64,000 nt of DNA from Pseudomonas alloputida (GCF_021283545.2 NZ_CP128540.1:4003501-4067500), one strand, 5' to 3'. Shown: positions 53,630 through 64,000, counted from the first letter of the stretch. Made by a program: numbers and translations. The notes: generated by a model not told the origin, from the letters alone.

Positions 53630-54214
53630 ATGTCACAGTCGTTGTTGCCCTTCATTCTGTTTGCCCTGGTGTCCAGCATCAGCCCGGGGCCGACCAACCT
53701 GTTGATCCTGGCCCATGGCGCCCGCCGGGGCCTGCGCGCAAGCCTGGCGCCGATCGTGGCGGCGTGTGGCGCGGCTGCAGCCATTGTGCTGCTCGTCGGG
53801 CTGGGGCTAGGCGAACTGCTGCTGCGCTACCCCCTGGCGCAACAGCTGATGAGCTGGGCCGGGGTGCTGTGGCTGAGCAGCCTGGCGTGGAAGATGCTGC
53901 GCAGTGCCGCCGCCCCGCTCCATGCGGCCACGGCACAAGGCTTCAGTGCGCTCAGTGCGGCCTCGTTGCAGGTGGTGAACCCCAAGGTCTGGTTGATGGC
54001 CGTGGCGGTGGTCGGGGTATTTGCCGCGCCGTCGTTGCCAGTGTGGCAGCTGGCGCTGGTGTTCTTGCTGATCGCTCTGCCGAGCATGGCCGCCTGGGCG
54101 GTGTTGGGGGTGGGGAGCGCCCGGTGGCTGCAGGCACCGGGGCGGTTGCGGGTGTTCAACCAAGTGTTGGCGGGGGTTTTGTTGATATCGGCATGGGCTG
54201 CAGTATTGGCCTGA
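53630..54214 (+). CDS. LysE/RhtB-family amino-acid exporter
   Basis: The 194-aa protein has five to six membrane segments. The signature SSISPGPTNLLILAHGARRG is near residue 15. It exports an amino acid or amino-acid analogue. The AraC gene upstream probably regulates it. The substrate is unknown. Confidence 0.93.
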   Translation: MSQSLLPFILFALVSSISPGPTNLLILAHGARRGLRASLAPIVAACGAAAAIVLLVGLGLGELLLRYPLAQQLMSWAGVLWLSSLAWKMLRSAAAPLHAATAQGFSALSAASLQVVNPKVWLMAVAVVGVFAAPSLPVWQLALVFLLIALPSMAAWAVLGVGSARWLQAPGRLRVFNQVLAGVLLISAWAAVLA

Positions 54215-54253
54215 GCCTCTACTTGACCGACAAGGGGCCTGAGCGGCCTCGGC

Positions 54254-55534
<1,281 letters not shown>

Positions 55535-55658
55535 TTATGGATAGGAATGCCCGGCATGGTACGCGCCAAGCTGGGGCCTCACAACCGCAGGGCAGCCAGA
55601 AGGAGTACCATGCGCGCTTTGTGTGAAACGCGTGTGCAACAAGGAGCCCGATCCGCTC

Positions 55659-56975
55659 ATGGACAAGCAAGACCCCCAGCAGCAGTGGCAGCAGGCAGTC
55701 ATCGCCTATGCCCAGGCCGTCAACGACTACGTCGCGCAGGGCCGTGCGCACGGCTGGGACAACCTCGAAGAGCCGCAGGCACCCGCCACCGAACACCTGC
55801 TCGACGCCTGGCTGTCAGCCCTGCAGGCAGCCAACCGTCCTGGCGTCGACGAACAGCAGCGCCAGGCATTCCGCAAGGCCTGGCCACCCGCACACCACCC
55901 CTTGATACCGTTGCTCGAAGACCACGGCCAAGGCATCAGCCATGTCCTGCTGCTGGAAGATGGCAGCCTGCTGGCCCGCATCGGCATGCCTTACGACAAG
56001 GGCCAGGTGGTGCGTATCGACCACCATGGGGTAACCCCGGTCATCGGCATCGAACACTTTGGCCGCTGCCCCGCGCGGCGCTACTTCGCCCTGGCCAATG
56101 CCGAGGGCGTGCGTGTGACCGATGGCTGGGGCGGCCCGCAAGTGCAACGCCTGGCCTGGCCCACGGGGCTGGAGGGGTTGCCGCCAGGTTACCCGTTCGA
56201 GCCGTTCGACCTGCCGCCCACACCGACCGCGCTGATCCCCTTCCCCGATGGCCAGCGAGTACTGCTGGTGAGCGCCGAAGGTATCTTCGTACTGGCCACT
56301 CAAGGTGCGACTCGCCTGCTGCCACAGCAGGCACGCGTGCTCGAAGAGCTGGCCGAGGGCACCGACCCGGACGACATCAGCCTGGGGCTGAGCATGGAGC
56401 ATGGTGCGGTGTCGGCGGATGGCCGGCTGATCGTCGTGGGTGAGCAAGGCAGCCGACATCTTGTTCTGGACGAACGACTCAAGCCGCTGGCGCACATCGG
56501 CCCGGGCAGTGAATACCCACACTTTGCCTTGTTCAACCGCGCCGGTGACCAGTTGATCGTCAATGCCTGCCATTTCTACAGCGGTGCCACGCTGGCCGTG
56601 AGGGTGGCAGACCTGCACGGGCTGGATACCGATTACTACAGCCAGGACCCGCGTACCCCGCTGGTGCAGGATGGCGCAAGGGTGTATGCGGGGGTAGCGC
56701 GCGATGGCGAGTACATTGTGGGTGATGCCTATGGCTACCTGCGGGCGTTTGGCGAAGAGGGTACGGAGCATTGGCAGCATTACCTGGGCTCGACCATCAG
56801 TGCGATGGATATCAGCGCCGACGGGCAAACGCTGGTGGCGGCGAGCCATGCGGGGGTTATTTCGGTGATTGCGCTGGATAGCGGGCGGCCCGAGTGGCAG
56901 ATCGGTACCGGGGCGCACGGCGAGGTGCGGCGATGGTTGTTCTGGAAGGGCTGGGACAAGCCAATGGCCTGGTAA
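55659..56975 (+). CDS. Beta-propeller protein, function unknown
   Basis: The ATG at 55659 (MDKQDPQQQWQQAVIAYAQA) gives 438 aa. After a helical N-terminus (about 100 residues) there are repeated blade-like segments: GISHVLLLEDGSLLARIGMP, HGAVSADGRLIVVGEQGSRH, TISAMDISADGQTLVAASHA. This is a PQQ/WD-like propeller. It has no signal peptide. It may bind proteins or ligands; I know no function. Confidence 0.78.
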   Translation: MDKQDPQQQWQQAVIAYAQAVNDYVAQGRAHGWDNLEEPQAPATEHLLDAWLSALQAANRPGVDEQQRQAFRKAWPPAHHPLIPLLEDHGQGISHVLLLEDGSLLARIGMPYDKGQVVRIDHHGVTPVIGIEHFGRCPARRYFALANAEGVRVTDGWGGPQVQRLAWPTGLEGLPPGYPFEPFDLPPTPTALIPFPDGQRVLLVSAEGIFVLATQGATRLLPQQARVLEELAEGTDPDDISLGLSMEHGAVSADGRLIVVGEQGSRHLVLDERLKPLAHIGPGSEYPHFALFNRAGDQLIVNACHFYSGATLAVRVADLHGLDTDYYSQDPRTPLVQDGARVYAGVARDGEYIVGDAYGYLRAFGEEGTEHWQHYLGSTISAMDISADGQTLVAASHAGVISVIALDSGRPEWQIGTGAHGEVRRWLFWKGWDKPMAW

Positions 56976-57031
56976 AACGGCTGCATCGTTGCTGCCTGTA
57001 CGGCCCCACCGCGCGCAAGCCCTACATCACC

Positions 57032-57073
57032 CCTGTGTAGGAGCGGGCTTGCCCGCGAAGAGGCCCGTACAGG
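57032..57073. repeat. REP palindrome (single)
   Basis: GTAGGAGCGGGCTTGCCCGC and AGAGGCC flanks match the P. putida REP type with a GCGGGCTTGCCCGC stem, between the convergent propeller and alcohol dehydrogenase genes. Confidence 0.82.
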
Positions 57074-57084
57074 CAACCGATCAA

Positions 57085-58137
57085 TCAGCCCTGTAGCGTG
57101 GCCATGTCGATCACGAACCGGTACTTCACATCACCGGCAATCATCCGCTCATAGGCCTGGTTGATGTTGCGGATATCCAGCATCTCGATATCGCAACGGA
57201 TGTCGTGCTCGGCGCAGAAGTCCAGCACTTCCTGAGTCTCGGCAATCCCCCCGATCAACGACCCCGCCAGCACCCGGCGCTTCATCACCAGATTGGCCGC
57301 ATGCAATGCCGGGTCGATCGGTTCGATCAGGCCGACCAGGATGTGCACACCGTCGAACTTCAGCGTTTCCAGGTACGGGTTGAGGTCGTGCTGCACCGGA
57401 ATGGTGTCGAGCAGGAAATCGAAACGACCGGCAGCGGCGCGCATCTGCTCGGCATCGGTGGAGACGATCACATGGTCGGCCCCCTGGCGGCGAGCTTCCT
57501 CGGCCTTGGCTTGGGAGCGCGTAAACAGGGTCACTTCCGCACCCAGGGCCTTGGCCAGTTTGATGCCCATGTGGCCCAGGCCGCCCATGCCGAGGATGCC
57601 GATCTTGTGGCCTGGGCCAACGCCGTGGTGCTTGAGCGGCGAATAGGTGGTGATGCCGGCACACAGAATAGGTGCAGCGCTGGGCAGGTCCATGCCGGCC
57701 GGTATGCGCACCACGAAGTGCTCGCTGACCACGATGCTGCTGGAGTACCCGCCCATGGTGTTGCTGCCGTCGACCCGGTCCGGGGTGGCGTAGGTCATGG
57801 TCGGGCCTTCGAGGCAATATTGCTCCAGGTCCTTGGCGCAGGCTTCACAGGTACGGCACGAGTCGACCATGCAGCCGACGCCCACCAGGTCACCGACCTT
57901 GTGCGCGGTGACCTTGTCGCCCACCGCCGTGACCCGGCCGATGATCTCGTGGCCCGGCATCAGCGGGTACACGGCAATGCCCCATTCGTTGCGCGCCTGG
58001 TGGATGTCGGAGTGGCACACGCCGCAGTACAGGATGTCGATGGCGACGTCATCCGGGCGCGGGCTGCGGCGTTGGAACGTCATGGGGGCCAGGGGGCTGG
58101 TGGGGGTTTGAGCGGCATAACCGATGGCGGTATACAT
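57085..58137 (-). CDS. Zinc alcohol/aldehyde reductase (YahK/CAD family)
   Basis: The ATG at 58137 (MYTAIGYAAQTPTSPLAPMT) gives 350 aa. Zinc ligands: ILYCGVCHSDIHQARNEWG and the GHE motif (LMPGHEIIG), and structural Cys in SCRTCEACAKDLEQYC. NADP motif GILGMGGLGHMGIKLAKALG. The family reduces aldehydes with NADPH. The divergent AraC gene (181 bp away) probably regulates it. Confidence 0.93.
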   Translation of the reverse strand: MYTAIGYAAQTPTSPLAPMTFQRRSPRPDDVAIDILYCGVCHSDIHQARNEWGIAVYPLMPGHEIIGRVTAVGDKVTAHKVGDLVGVGCMVDSCRTCEACAKDLEQYCLEGPTMTYATPDRVDGSNTMGGYSSSIVVSEHFVVRIPAGMDLPSAAPILCAGITTYSPLKHHGVGPGHKIGILGMGGLGHMGIKLAKALGAEVTLFTRSQAKAEEARRQGADHVIVSTDAEQMRAAAGRFDFLLDTIPVQHDLNPYLETLKFDGVHILVGLIEPIDPALHAANLVMKRRVLAGSLIGGIAETQEVLDFCAEHDIRCDIEMLDIRNINQAYERMIAGDVKYRFVIDMATLQG

Positions 58138-58318
58138 GCAGGGCCTCGCAGTGAAGTGAAACGATTCAGGCGACACATTTTGCGCGTCGTTCGCCGCCTC
58201 GCCCACGACTGATTCTCCGGCATGCATGCCTGATTCTACGAAGATGCCAAGCCATGGCTGGCGCCATGCCCTCAATCTGCGATGATCAAGCTGTCTGATT
58301 CTCTGCCCTTGGTCCACC

Positions 58319-59224
58319 ATGCAACTGACCCTTCACGTCGATGCCAATGCGCCGCTCTGCTCACTGATCCGCAGCCTCACCACGCGCCCGGGCTTCGTGC
58401 CCACCCTCCTGCCCCAAGTGCAGGTGTTGAGCTGGGACCACTATGTGGCCAGCAGCCCACAGATTTACGAACCCAGCCTCATGATCGTGGCCCAGGGCAG
58501 CAAGCTGGCACGCCTGGGGCCGCGTACCCTGGAGTACGGTGCAGGGCATTACCTGGTGCAGGCGTTGTCGGTGCCGTTCATGTGTGAAACCTTTGCCACC
58601 CGCGAGGCGCCGCTGTTGGGCGTGGCGGTGGGCATCGACCGTGGCGTGCTGGGCGAGTTGGTGCAGAGCATGGGCTTGGCACCGGACGCTGAAGTGCAGG
58701 CGCAAACCCCGCAATCGATGACCTCGGCGGCACTGGATGCACCCATGCGCGAAAGTGTGGAACGGCTGCTGCACTGCCTGCAGGACCCGCTTGACGCCAA
58801 GGTACTGGGCCCGGCGCGCGTACGCGAGGTGCTGTATACCGCGCTGCGCGGCCCGCAGGCCGGTGTGTTGCGGGCACTGGTGGAGCAACAGGGGCACTTC
58901 GCCCGCATCGGCGCCGCCCTCGCCCACCTGCGCGAGCACTACGCCGAGCCGCTGAGCGTGGAGGCACTGGCCGCGCGGGCCAACATGAGCGTTTCGACCT
59001 TCCATGAACACTTCAAGCGCTGCACCGACATGGCGCCAATGCAGTACCTGAAGCGCTTGCGGCTACTCAAGGCGCAGCAGATGCTGATTGGCGAAGGCCT
59101 GGGCGTGGCACAGGCTGCGCACCGGGTGGGCTATCAGAGCACCTCGCAGTTCAGCCGCGAGTACAAGCGCCAGTTCGAACGCAGCCCGGGGGATGAATTG
59201 CCTTACCAAAGCATGCCGGTGTAA
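58319..59224 (+). CDS. AraC-family regulator divergent from the alcohol dehydrogenase
   Basis: The 301-aa protein has an AraC_N domain (YEPSLMIVAQGSKLARLGPR; YLVQALSVPFMCETFATREA) and two C-terminal HTHs (LAARANMSVSTFHEHFKRCT; AAHRVGYQSTSQFSREYKRQ). It resembles regulators that activate a neighbouring alcohol dehydrogenase in response to aldehydes. Confidence 0.92.
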   Translation: MQLTLHVDANAPLCSLIRSLTTRPGFVPTLLPQVQVLSWDHYVASSPQIYEPSLMIVAQGSKLARLGPRTLEYGAGHYLVQALSVPFMCETFATREAPLLGVAVGIDRGVLGELVQSMGLAPDAEVQAQTPQSMTSAALDAPMRESVERLLHCLQDPLDAKVLGPARVREVLYTALRGPQAGVLRALVEQQGHFARIGAALAHLREHYAEPLSVEALAARANMSVSTFHEHFKRCTDMAPMQYLKRLRLLKAQQMLIGEGLGVAQAAHRVGYQSTSQFSREYKRQFERSPGDELPYQSMPV

Positions 59225-59287
59225 TCACCCGATCTGAACAGCCCCTGCAGGTACGCATCCGGGACAAGGCGTTTTTCGCCCGGCGAG

Positions 59288-59833
59288 TCAGTCCGCCAGC
59301 GGCCACTGCGCCAATGGCCAGTAAGCCCCCTTGCGCGACTCGTAAAGCGTGAAGTGTCGCGCGGTGAGGTAAAACTCCGGCGCGCTACTGGCCTCGGGCG
59401 GCTGCCCGCGGTAATCCCTGGACAGCGTCAGGTGCGGTCGATACTCACGCGTGGCCGCTTCCAGCCCCAACGGCAGCAACGCCTGCTGCAAACCGTACAC
59501 CAGTTGCAACAGGGCGGGCGGTACCTGCTGCGCCTCCAGCACCAAGGCGCCGGCCCGCTGCCACACCTGCAAGCGGTCAAGCAGAAGCCGCGGTGCCATG
59601 GCCGGCAGCGCCAGTTGATCGACTGCCGCACAGATCGCAGGCACCTGGGCGGTATCTACATCGCCGAGGAACAGCAGCGTGACATGGAAGTTGGCCGCCG
59701 GCACCGGCTTGCCGCTGCGCAGGTTCAGCCCGCGCCGCCACTGGGCCAGGTCACGGCGCTGGGCGTCGCTGGCCGGCAAGGCGAAGAACAGCCGCTTGAA
59801 CGGGCTACCGCTGGGACGTATATCCTGAATCAT
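59288..59833 (-). CDS. thpR: RNA 2',3'-cyclic phosphodiesterase
   Basis: The ATG at 59833 (MIQDIRPSGSPFKRLFFALP) gives 181 aa. The two HxT motifs are FHVTLLFLGDV and RPHLTLSRDYRG, the active site of the LigT/2H family. It opens 2',3'-cyclic phosphates to 2'-phosphates on RNA ends. The cell role is unclear. Confidence 0.92.
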   Translation of the reverse strand: MIQDIRPSGSPFKRLFFALPASDAQRRDLAQWRRGLNLRSGKPVPAANFHVTLLFLGDVDTAQVPAICAAVDQLALPAMAPRLLLDRLQVWQRAGALVLEAQQVPPALLQLVYGLQQALLPLGLEAATREYRPHLTLSRDYRGQPPEASSAPEFYLTARHFTLYESRKGAYWPLAQWPLAD

Positions 59834-59991
59834 ACAAACTCCCTGACATGAAACGTTTGCGCAAGACGGTAGGGTATTACACCAATGTCGCCCCGCAGTT
59901 TCATAACAATAAGTACAAACTGCCCCCATGATTGTTTATGCTGGCGGGCTCATGCCTCGGCGCATGGCCATTTTTCGACAAGTAAACGTCC

Positions 59992-60891
59992 ATGAAAATT
60001 GCACTCGTACTTATCTTCGTCTTCTCGATCGCCTATGTTCACCTGCGCGGTCGGGTTCGCCACAAGCTGACTCGGCAGCTGGGCGACCACTCCAGCTTCC
60101 TGGCCCCGATCAACAGCTTCCTGTACCTGTTCTCCAAACACCCGGCCAAGCCCTACCTGCCGGTCGAGGCCTTTCCAGAACTGAAACCGCTGCAGGACCA
60201 CTGGCAGGAGATCCGTGAGGAAGGCCGCCAGTTGCTGCACGTAGGCGAAATCAAGAAATCCGACAATTACGATGACGTCGGTTTCAACTCGTTCTTCAAG
60301 ACCGGCTGGAAACGTTTTTACCTGAAGTGGTATGGCGAAAGCCACCCGTCGGCAATGGCCCTTTGCCCACGCACGACCGAGCTGCTGCAAGGCATCGGCA
60401 CGGTCAAGGCCGCCATGTTCGCTACCCTGCCTCCGGGAGCCAAGCTGGTGCGCCACCGTGACCCGTATGCCGGCTCGTACCGCTACCATCTGGGCCTGGA
60501 TACCCCGAATGACGACGGCTGCTACATCGACGTGGACGGCGAGAAATACGCCTGGCGCGATGGCGAGGGGGTGATCTTCGACGAAACCTACATCCACTAT
60601 GCAGCCAACACCACCGAGCACAACCGCATCATCCTGTTCTGCGACGTCGAGCGCCCGCTCAAGTACCGCTGGGCAACCGCGTTCAACCGCTGGTTCAGCC
60701 GCAACGTGATGGCCGCTGCCGCTGCGCCCAACGACGCCAGCGACAAGACCGGTGGCATCAACCGCCTGTTCACCCGCATCTACAAGATCCGCGAGCGTGG
60801 CAAGGCGCTGAAGAAGCGCAACCGCATGCGCTACTACCTGGAAAAATGGGCAGTGGTCGCGGCGTTGGTGCTGGTGTTCATCTACATCTGA
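59992..60891 (+). CDS. lpxO: Lipid A 2-hydroxylase LpxO
   Basis: The 299-aa protein has an N-terminal membrane segment (MKIALVLIFVFSIAYVHLRG) and a C-terminal one (WAVVAALVLVFIYI). Between them is an aspartyl/asparaginyl beta-hydroxylase domain: Fe ligands in KLVRHRDPYAGSYRYHLGL and VIFDETYIHYAANTTEHNRI. It hydroxylates the secondary acyl chain of lipid A using Fe2+ and 2-oxoglutarate, altering the outer membrane. Confidence 0.93.
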   Translation: MKIALVLIFVFSIAYVHLRGRVRHKLTRQLGDHSSFLAPINSFLYLFSKHPAKPYLPVEAFPELKPLQDHWQEIREEGRQLLHVGEIKKSDNYDDVGFNSFFKTGWKRFYLKWYGESHPSAMALCPRTTELLQGIGTVKAAMFATLPPGAKLVRHRDPYAGSYRYHLGLDTPNDDGCYIDVDGEKYAWRDGEGVIFDETYIHYAANTTEHNRIILFCDVERPLKYRWATAFNRWFSRNVMAAAAAPNDASDKTGGINRLFTRIYKIRERGKALKKRNRMRYYLEKWAVVAALVLVFIYI

Positions 60892-61008
60892 AGGCTCAAC
60901 GCAGGCCACCGTACGAGTGACCTGCGTTTACCCACCAAAGTACCGCCTCGCACGTGCCACGCTTCGACTAGCCTGAAAGCTCCACTCGCAACCCCCAAGG
61001 TGAAGACG

Positions 61009-61353
61009 ATGAGCATGATGGACTGGGACGCCTACCGTAAGCAGTTAATGGCCGGCATCGGCGATCTCAAGCAACTCTCCCCCGACACCGTAGCCGGCTA
61101 CATGACCGCCAGCGGTGCAGGTGCCAAGACCAACCACCTGGATGCCAAGACCCGCGAGCTGATCTCCTTGGCCGTGGCTGTGACCACCCGCTGCGACGGC
61201 TGCATCGCCGTGCATTCGCAGCAGGCCGTCAAAGCGGGGGCCAGCCGCGAGGAAATTGCCGAGGCCCTCGGCGTGGCCGTGGCCATGAACGCCGGTGCCG
61301 CGCTGGTGTACTCCGCCCGTGCAATGGACGCGGTGGGCAAGGCCAACGATTGA
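61009..61353 (+). CDS. AhpD-like carboxymuconolactone decarboxylase family protein
   Basis: The ATG at 61009 has AAGG 8 bp upstream (GTG at 61000 alternative), giving 114 aa. The motif VTTRCDGCIAVHSQQAVKAG has the CxxC and His of AhpD-like proteins, and EEIAEALGVAVAMNAGAALV follows. It probably acts as a thiol peroxidase or redox partner. It is stand-alone. Confidence 0.92.
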   Translation: MSMMDWDAYRKQLMAGIGDLKQLSPDTVAGYMTASGAGAKTNHLDAKTRELISLAVAVTTRCDGCIAVHSQQAVKAGASREEIAEALGVAVAMNAGAALVYSARAMDAVGKAND

Positions 61354-61431
61354 GCACAAACGGCGTCGCCGCCCTTGCGCGACGGCGCCGCGCCACCCAG
61401 ACTGAGCGGCTGACCCCGCGCAGGAACCCGC

Positions 61432-62001
61432 ATGATCCACATTCGCCCCATGACGCCGGACGATTTCGATCGTTTCTGGCCCACCTTCCAGGCCATTGTC
61501 CAAGCCCGTGAAACCTACGCTTTCGACCCGGCCCTGAGCTTCGAACAGGCCCGCCAGCTGTGGCTGGAGCTGCCCTTGCACACGCTGCTGGCCGAAGAAG
61601 ATGGCGAGCTACTGGGTTCGTATTACCTCAAGCCCAATGCTGCCGGGCCTGGTGCGCATGTGGGCAACTGCGGCTACATGGTCTGCGAACAGGCGCGCGG
61701 CCGGGGCGTGGCGCGCTTGATGTGCGAGCACTCGCAAAAGCTGGCGCGCCAGGAAGGCTTTCTGGCATTGCAGTTCAACTCGGTGGTAGCCAGCAACGAA
61801 GTGGCCGTGGCGCTATGGCACAAGCTGGGCTTTGAAACAGTCGGCCGTTTGCCCAAGGCCTACCGTCATGCCCGCCTGGGGCTGGTGGACTGCCTGGTGA
61901 TGTACAAGTGGCTGGCGGATGAGCCGGTGGTGGAAAAGCCACCCCTGCTGATCGGGCGCAAGAACATCGAGGCACGGGTATCGCGGCGCCGCGGGCGCTA
62001 G
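61432..62001 (+). CDS. GNAT-family N-acetyltransferase
   Basis: The 189-aa GNAT has MIHIRPMTPDDFDRFWPTFQ and the acetyl-CoA-binding region NCGYMVCEQARGRGVARLMC (RGRGVA motif), then LQFNSVVASNEVAVALWHKL. It acetylates an amine on an unknown substrate. The C-terminal basic tail is variable. Confidence 0.92.
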   Translation: MIHIRPMTPDDFDRFWPTFQAIVQARETYAFDPALSFEQARQLWLELPLHTLLAEEDGELLGSYYLKPNAAGPGAHVGNCGYMVCEQARGRGVARLMCEHSQKLARQEGFLALQFNSVVASNEVAVALWHKLGFETVGRLPKAYRHARLGLVDCLVMYKWLADEPVVEKPPLLIGRKNIEARVSRRRGR

Positions 62002-62169
62002 CCATTTCAGGCAAGCCTGCCTTCACACCAAGCTCGTCAAGCTGGGGCCTGATGTTCATGCCACATTTGGTCTCGGCGCCGCAAAAACGCACAACCTGTT
62101 GTTTTTTCTCAGCATTCACAGCACACCAACATTTGACGCCCCAGCATTTCAGTGGTCAGATGCGCGCCA

Positions 62170-62355
62170 GTTTCAGGTGCCCTGCGCCGCCGCGCGCAGG
62201 GTGAAACGGGAAACCGGTGCGTCGTGTTGCCCACGACAAGTCCGGTGCTGCCCCCGCAACGGTAAGCGAGCGAACCCTTCGAGATACCACTGTGCTCAAG
62301 CATGGGAAGGTGAAGGTTTCATGCCCCTCGCAAGCCCGGAGACCGGCCTGGAGCT
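62170..62355 (+). promoter_or_regulatory. Cobalamin riboswitch
   Basis: The sequence contains the B12-box GCCCCCGCAACGGTAA-type core (GGTGCTGCCCCCGCAACGGT at about 62240), GAGATACCACTGTGC (62281 region), the ATGGGAAGGTGAAGGTTTCA (about 62304) and AAGCCCGGAGACCGGCCT (about 62334) segments. These are the family's conserved blocks. It lies 120 bp before the TonB receptor and should repress it when adenosylcobalamin is plentiful. Confidence 0.95.
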
Positions 62356-62474
62356 TCACTTGGCAACCCGCGGTGGGCGGGCGCAGGCCGGAATCCGTGC
62401 GCGCGCCTGCCTGCATGGTTCGCCTTTGCGTGTTTTCCACCGGGATCCATTCATTCCTGCAGCAGTGGAACGAC

Positions 62475-64000
62475 ATGTCCCGTATGTTCAAGCTTCACCC
62501 CCTGGCGGCCTGCCTGGCCGTCGCCCTGCCGGCGCTGGCTGATGACCACGACCCGCAGCCTCTGGCCCTGCCTTCCACGGCCATCACCGACACCCAGGAC
62601 AACCGCACCATCGACCTGGCCACGCCGACCCAGGCCGGCTCGCGCCTTGGCCTCAGCGCCCTGGAAACACCGGCCAGCATCAGCAGCATCAGCGAACGGC
62701 AGATTCAGCAGCGCAACAACATCACGGTGCAGGATGCAGTGACCCGCTCGCCGGGCATCACCTTCGTCGGCTCCCCGGGGGACGGCGGTACTGGCCTGTC
62801 TGCCCGCGGCTTTGCCGGCCACAGCTCGGTGATGACCCTGTTCGACGGCGCGCGCCTGTACACCGGTGCCGGCACCCAGACCTTCCCGGTCGACCCGTGG
62901 ATGGTCGAACGCATCGAAGTGATTCGCGGCCCGGCCTCGGTACTGCATGGCGAAGGCGCCACCGGCGCAGTGATCAACGTGATCCCGAAAAAACCTTTTG
63001 GCGGCGAGGTGCGCAACCACCTGCGCCTGGGTTATGGCTCGTGGGACCGCCAGCAGCTCGGTCTGGACAGCGGCGGCAGCCTCAGCGAGCGCCTGAGCTA
63101 CCGCCTGACGCTGAATCAACAGGCCGGCAATGGCTGGGTCGATCGCACCGCTTCACGTAGCCTGGCCCTGAGCGCCGCGCTGCGTTTTGATGCCAGTGAC
63201 AATCTCAGCTTCACCCTGGCCCATGACCGCGGCGATGCACAACCTGCCAACTACTACGGTACCCCGCTGATCGACGGCCACTACCGCAGCAGCCTGCGCA
63301 AGAAGAACTACAACGTGCAGAACGACGTGCAGCAGTACGTTGATGAATGGACCCGGCTCACGACCGACTGGGCGCTGAACGACCAGCTCAGCGCCAGCAA
63401 CCAGCTGTACTACATCAAAAGCCGCCGCCACTGGCGCAACGCCGAGGACTACAGCTGGGACACCGGGCGTGAGCAACTGCTGCGCGGCAGCTACCTGGAG
63501 ATCAAGCACAACCAGGAACAGTTCGGTGACCGCCAGACCTTCACCTTCGACCACAGCCTGTTAGGCCTGGCCAGCAAGACCGTGCTCGGTACCGAGTACA
63601 ACAAGGTGCGATTCAACGTCGACAGCAATTCACCCTACAACGATGTCGGCGGCGACTACATCGACCCGTGGCAGCCACAGTCAGGCTGGTTTCATAGCGC
63701 CTCGCCGTTGCGGCCGCAAACGCTCTCGACCACCCATACCTTTGCCCTGTTTGCCGAAAACCGCCTGCAATTGAGCGACCGCCTGTCTTTGGTTACCGGT
63801 GTACGTCGCGACCAGAACCACATCGACCGCAACAACCTGACCAACGACAGCCGCAGCGATCGCAGCCTGCAAGGGGGCAACTGGCGCGTCGGGCTGGTGT
63901 ACGCACTCAACGACGACCTGTCGTTGTACGGCCAGTACTCGACCAGCGAGGACGGGGTCAACAACCTCATCAGCCTCAGCCCCGCGCAGATGAATTATGA
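62475..64000 (+). CDS. TonB-dependent receptor (start; cut by window end)
   Basis: The ATG at 62475 (MSRMFKLHPLAACLAVALPA) starts a signal peptide ending near ALA-DD. The plug domain follows: SSISERQIQQRNNITVQDAV, RGFAGHSSVMTLFDGARLYT, then WMVERIEVIRGPASVLHGEG and GAVINVIPKKP. The barrel strands continue to the window end at codon 508. With the riboswitch it is most likely an outer-membrane receptor for a cobalamin-related or metal complex. The plug is of the siderophore-receptor type, so the ligand remains open. Confidence 0.9.
   Translation, partial: MSRMFKLHPLAACLAVALPALADDHDPQPLALPSTAITDTQDNRTIDLATPTQAGSRLGLSALETPASISSISERQIQQRNNITVQDAVTRSPGITFVGSPGDGGTGLSARGFAGHSSVMTLFDGARLYTGAGTQTFPVDPWMVERIEVIRGPASVLHGEGATGAVINVIPKKPFGGEVRNHLRLGYGSWDRQQLGLDSGGSLSERLSYRLTLNQQAGNGWVDRTASRSLALSAALRFDASDNLSFTLAHDRGDAQPANYYGTPLIDGHYRSSLRKKNYNVQNDVQQYVDEWTRLTTDWALNDQLSASNQLYYIKSRRHWRNAEDYSWDTGREQLLRGSYLEIKHNQEQFGDRQTFTFDHSLLGLASKTVLGTEYNKVRFNVDSNSPYNDVGGDYIDPWQPQSGWFHSASPLRPQTLSTTHTFALFAENRLQLSDRLSLVTGVRRDQNHIDRNNLTNDSRSDRSLQGGNWRVGLVYALNDDLSLYGQYSTSEDGVNNLISLSPAQMNY

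Overview
The window is high-GC bacterial chromosome from the Pseudomonas putida group. This is judged from recall, not a search: the gene order ihfA-pheT-pheS-rplT-rpmI-infC-thrS, the rbs operon ending in a nucleoside hydrolase, an ansB-type glutaminase-asparaginase, a DUF1654-endA pair, ahpC/ahpF, a RES/Xre toxin-antitoxin pair, and P. putida-type REP palindromes all fit that group.

Region 1 (1 to about 12,684) is the early/recombination/integration end of a temperate prophage. Nearly all genes read rightwards: a small membrane protein, an HNH-AP2 endonuclease, a coiled-coil protein, then ERF annealase, YqaJ exonuclease and SSB in overlapping order. Many small unknown genes follow, with a NUMOD4-HNH endonuclease, a PP-type phosphatase, an excisionase-like protein and a tyrosine integrase. 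The integrase abuts the 3' end of tRNA-Pro(GGG), the presumed attachment site. One gene in this arm (DUF2591-like) carries an in-frame amber codon. The distal prophage end is outside the window.

Region 2 (12.7-20.2 kb, minus strand) is the core translation cluster thrS-infC-rpmI-rplT-pheS-pheT-ihfA-merR. It has an AUU start for infC and an attenuator-like hairpin before pheS.

Region 3 (20.5-42.8 kb) holds a cold-shock protein, an I78 inhibitor-like lipoprotein, ribose uptake and catabolism (rbsBACRKD plus nucleoside hydrolase) with a LacI-type operator, periplasmic asparaginase, and a LexA-boxed DUF1654-endA operon. It continues with two tandem tRNA-Val(GAC), an FAD amine oxidase, a TerC protein, nhaR, sstT, a YceH protein and ahpF/ahpC.

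Region 4 (42.9-46.2 kb) is accessory: an IS256-family element with an 8-bp target duplication, a second TerC-family gene with a hairpin leader, and a lower-GC PAAR/membrane-protein pair.

Region 5 (46.3-64 kb) holds an acyl-CoA dehydrogenase with a divergent LysR gene, a stand-alone cysteine desulfurase, the RES/Xre module, a nitroreductase, LysR/AraC regulators, LysE and MFS exporters, an unknown beta-propeller protein, an alcohol dehydrogenase with divergent AraC, thpR, lpxO, an AhpD-like protein and a GNAT. It ends with a cobalamin riboswitch driving a TonB-dependent receptor cut by the window end.
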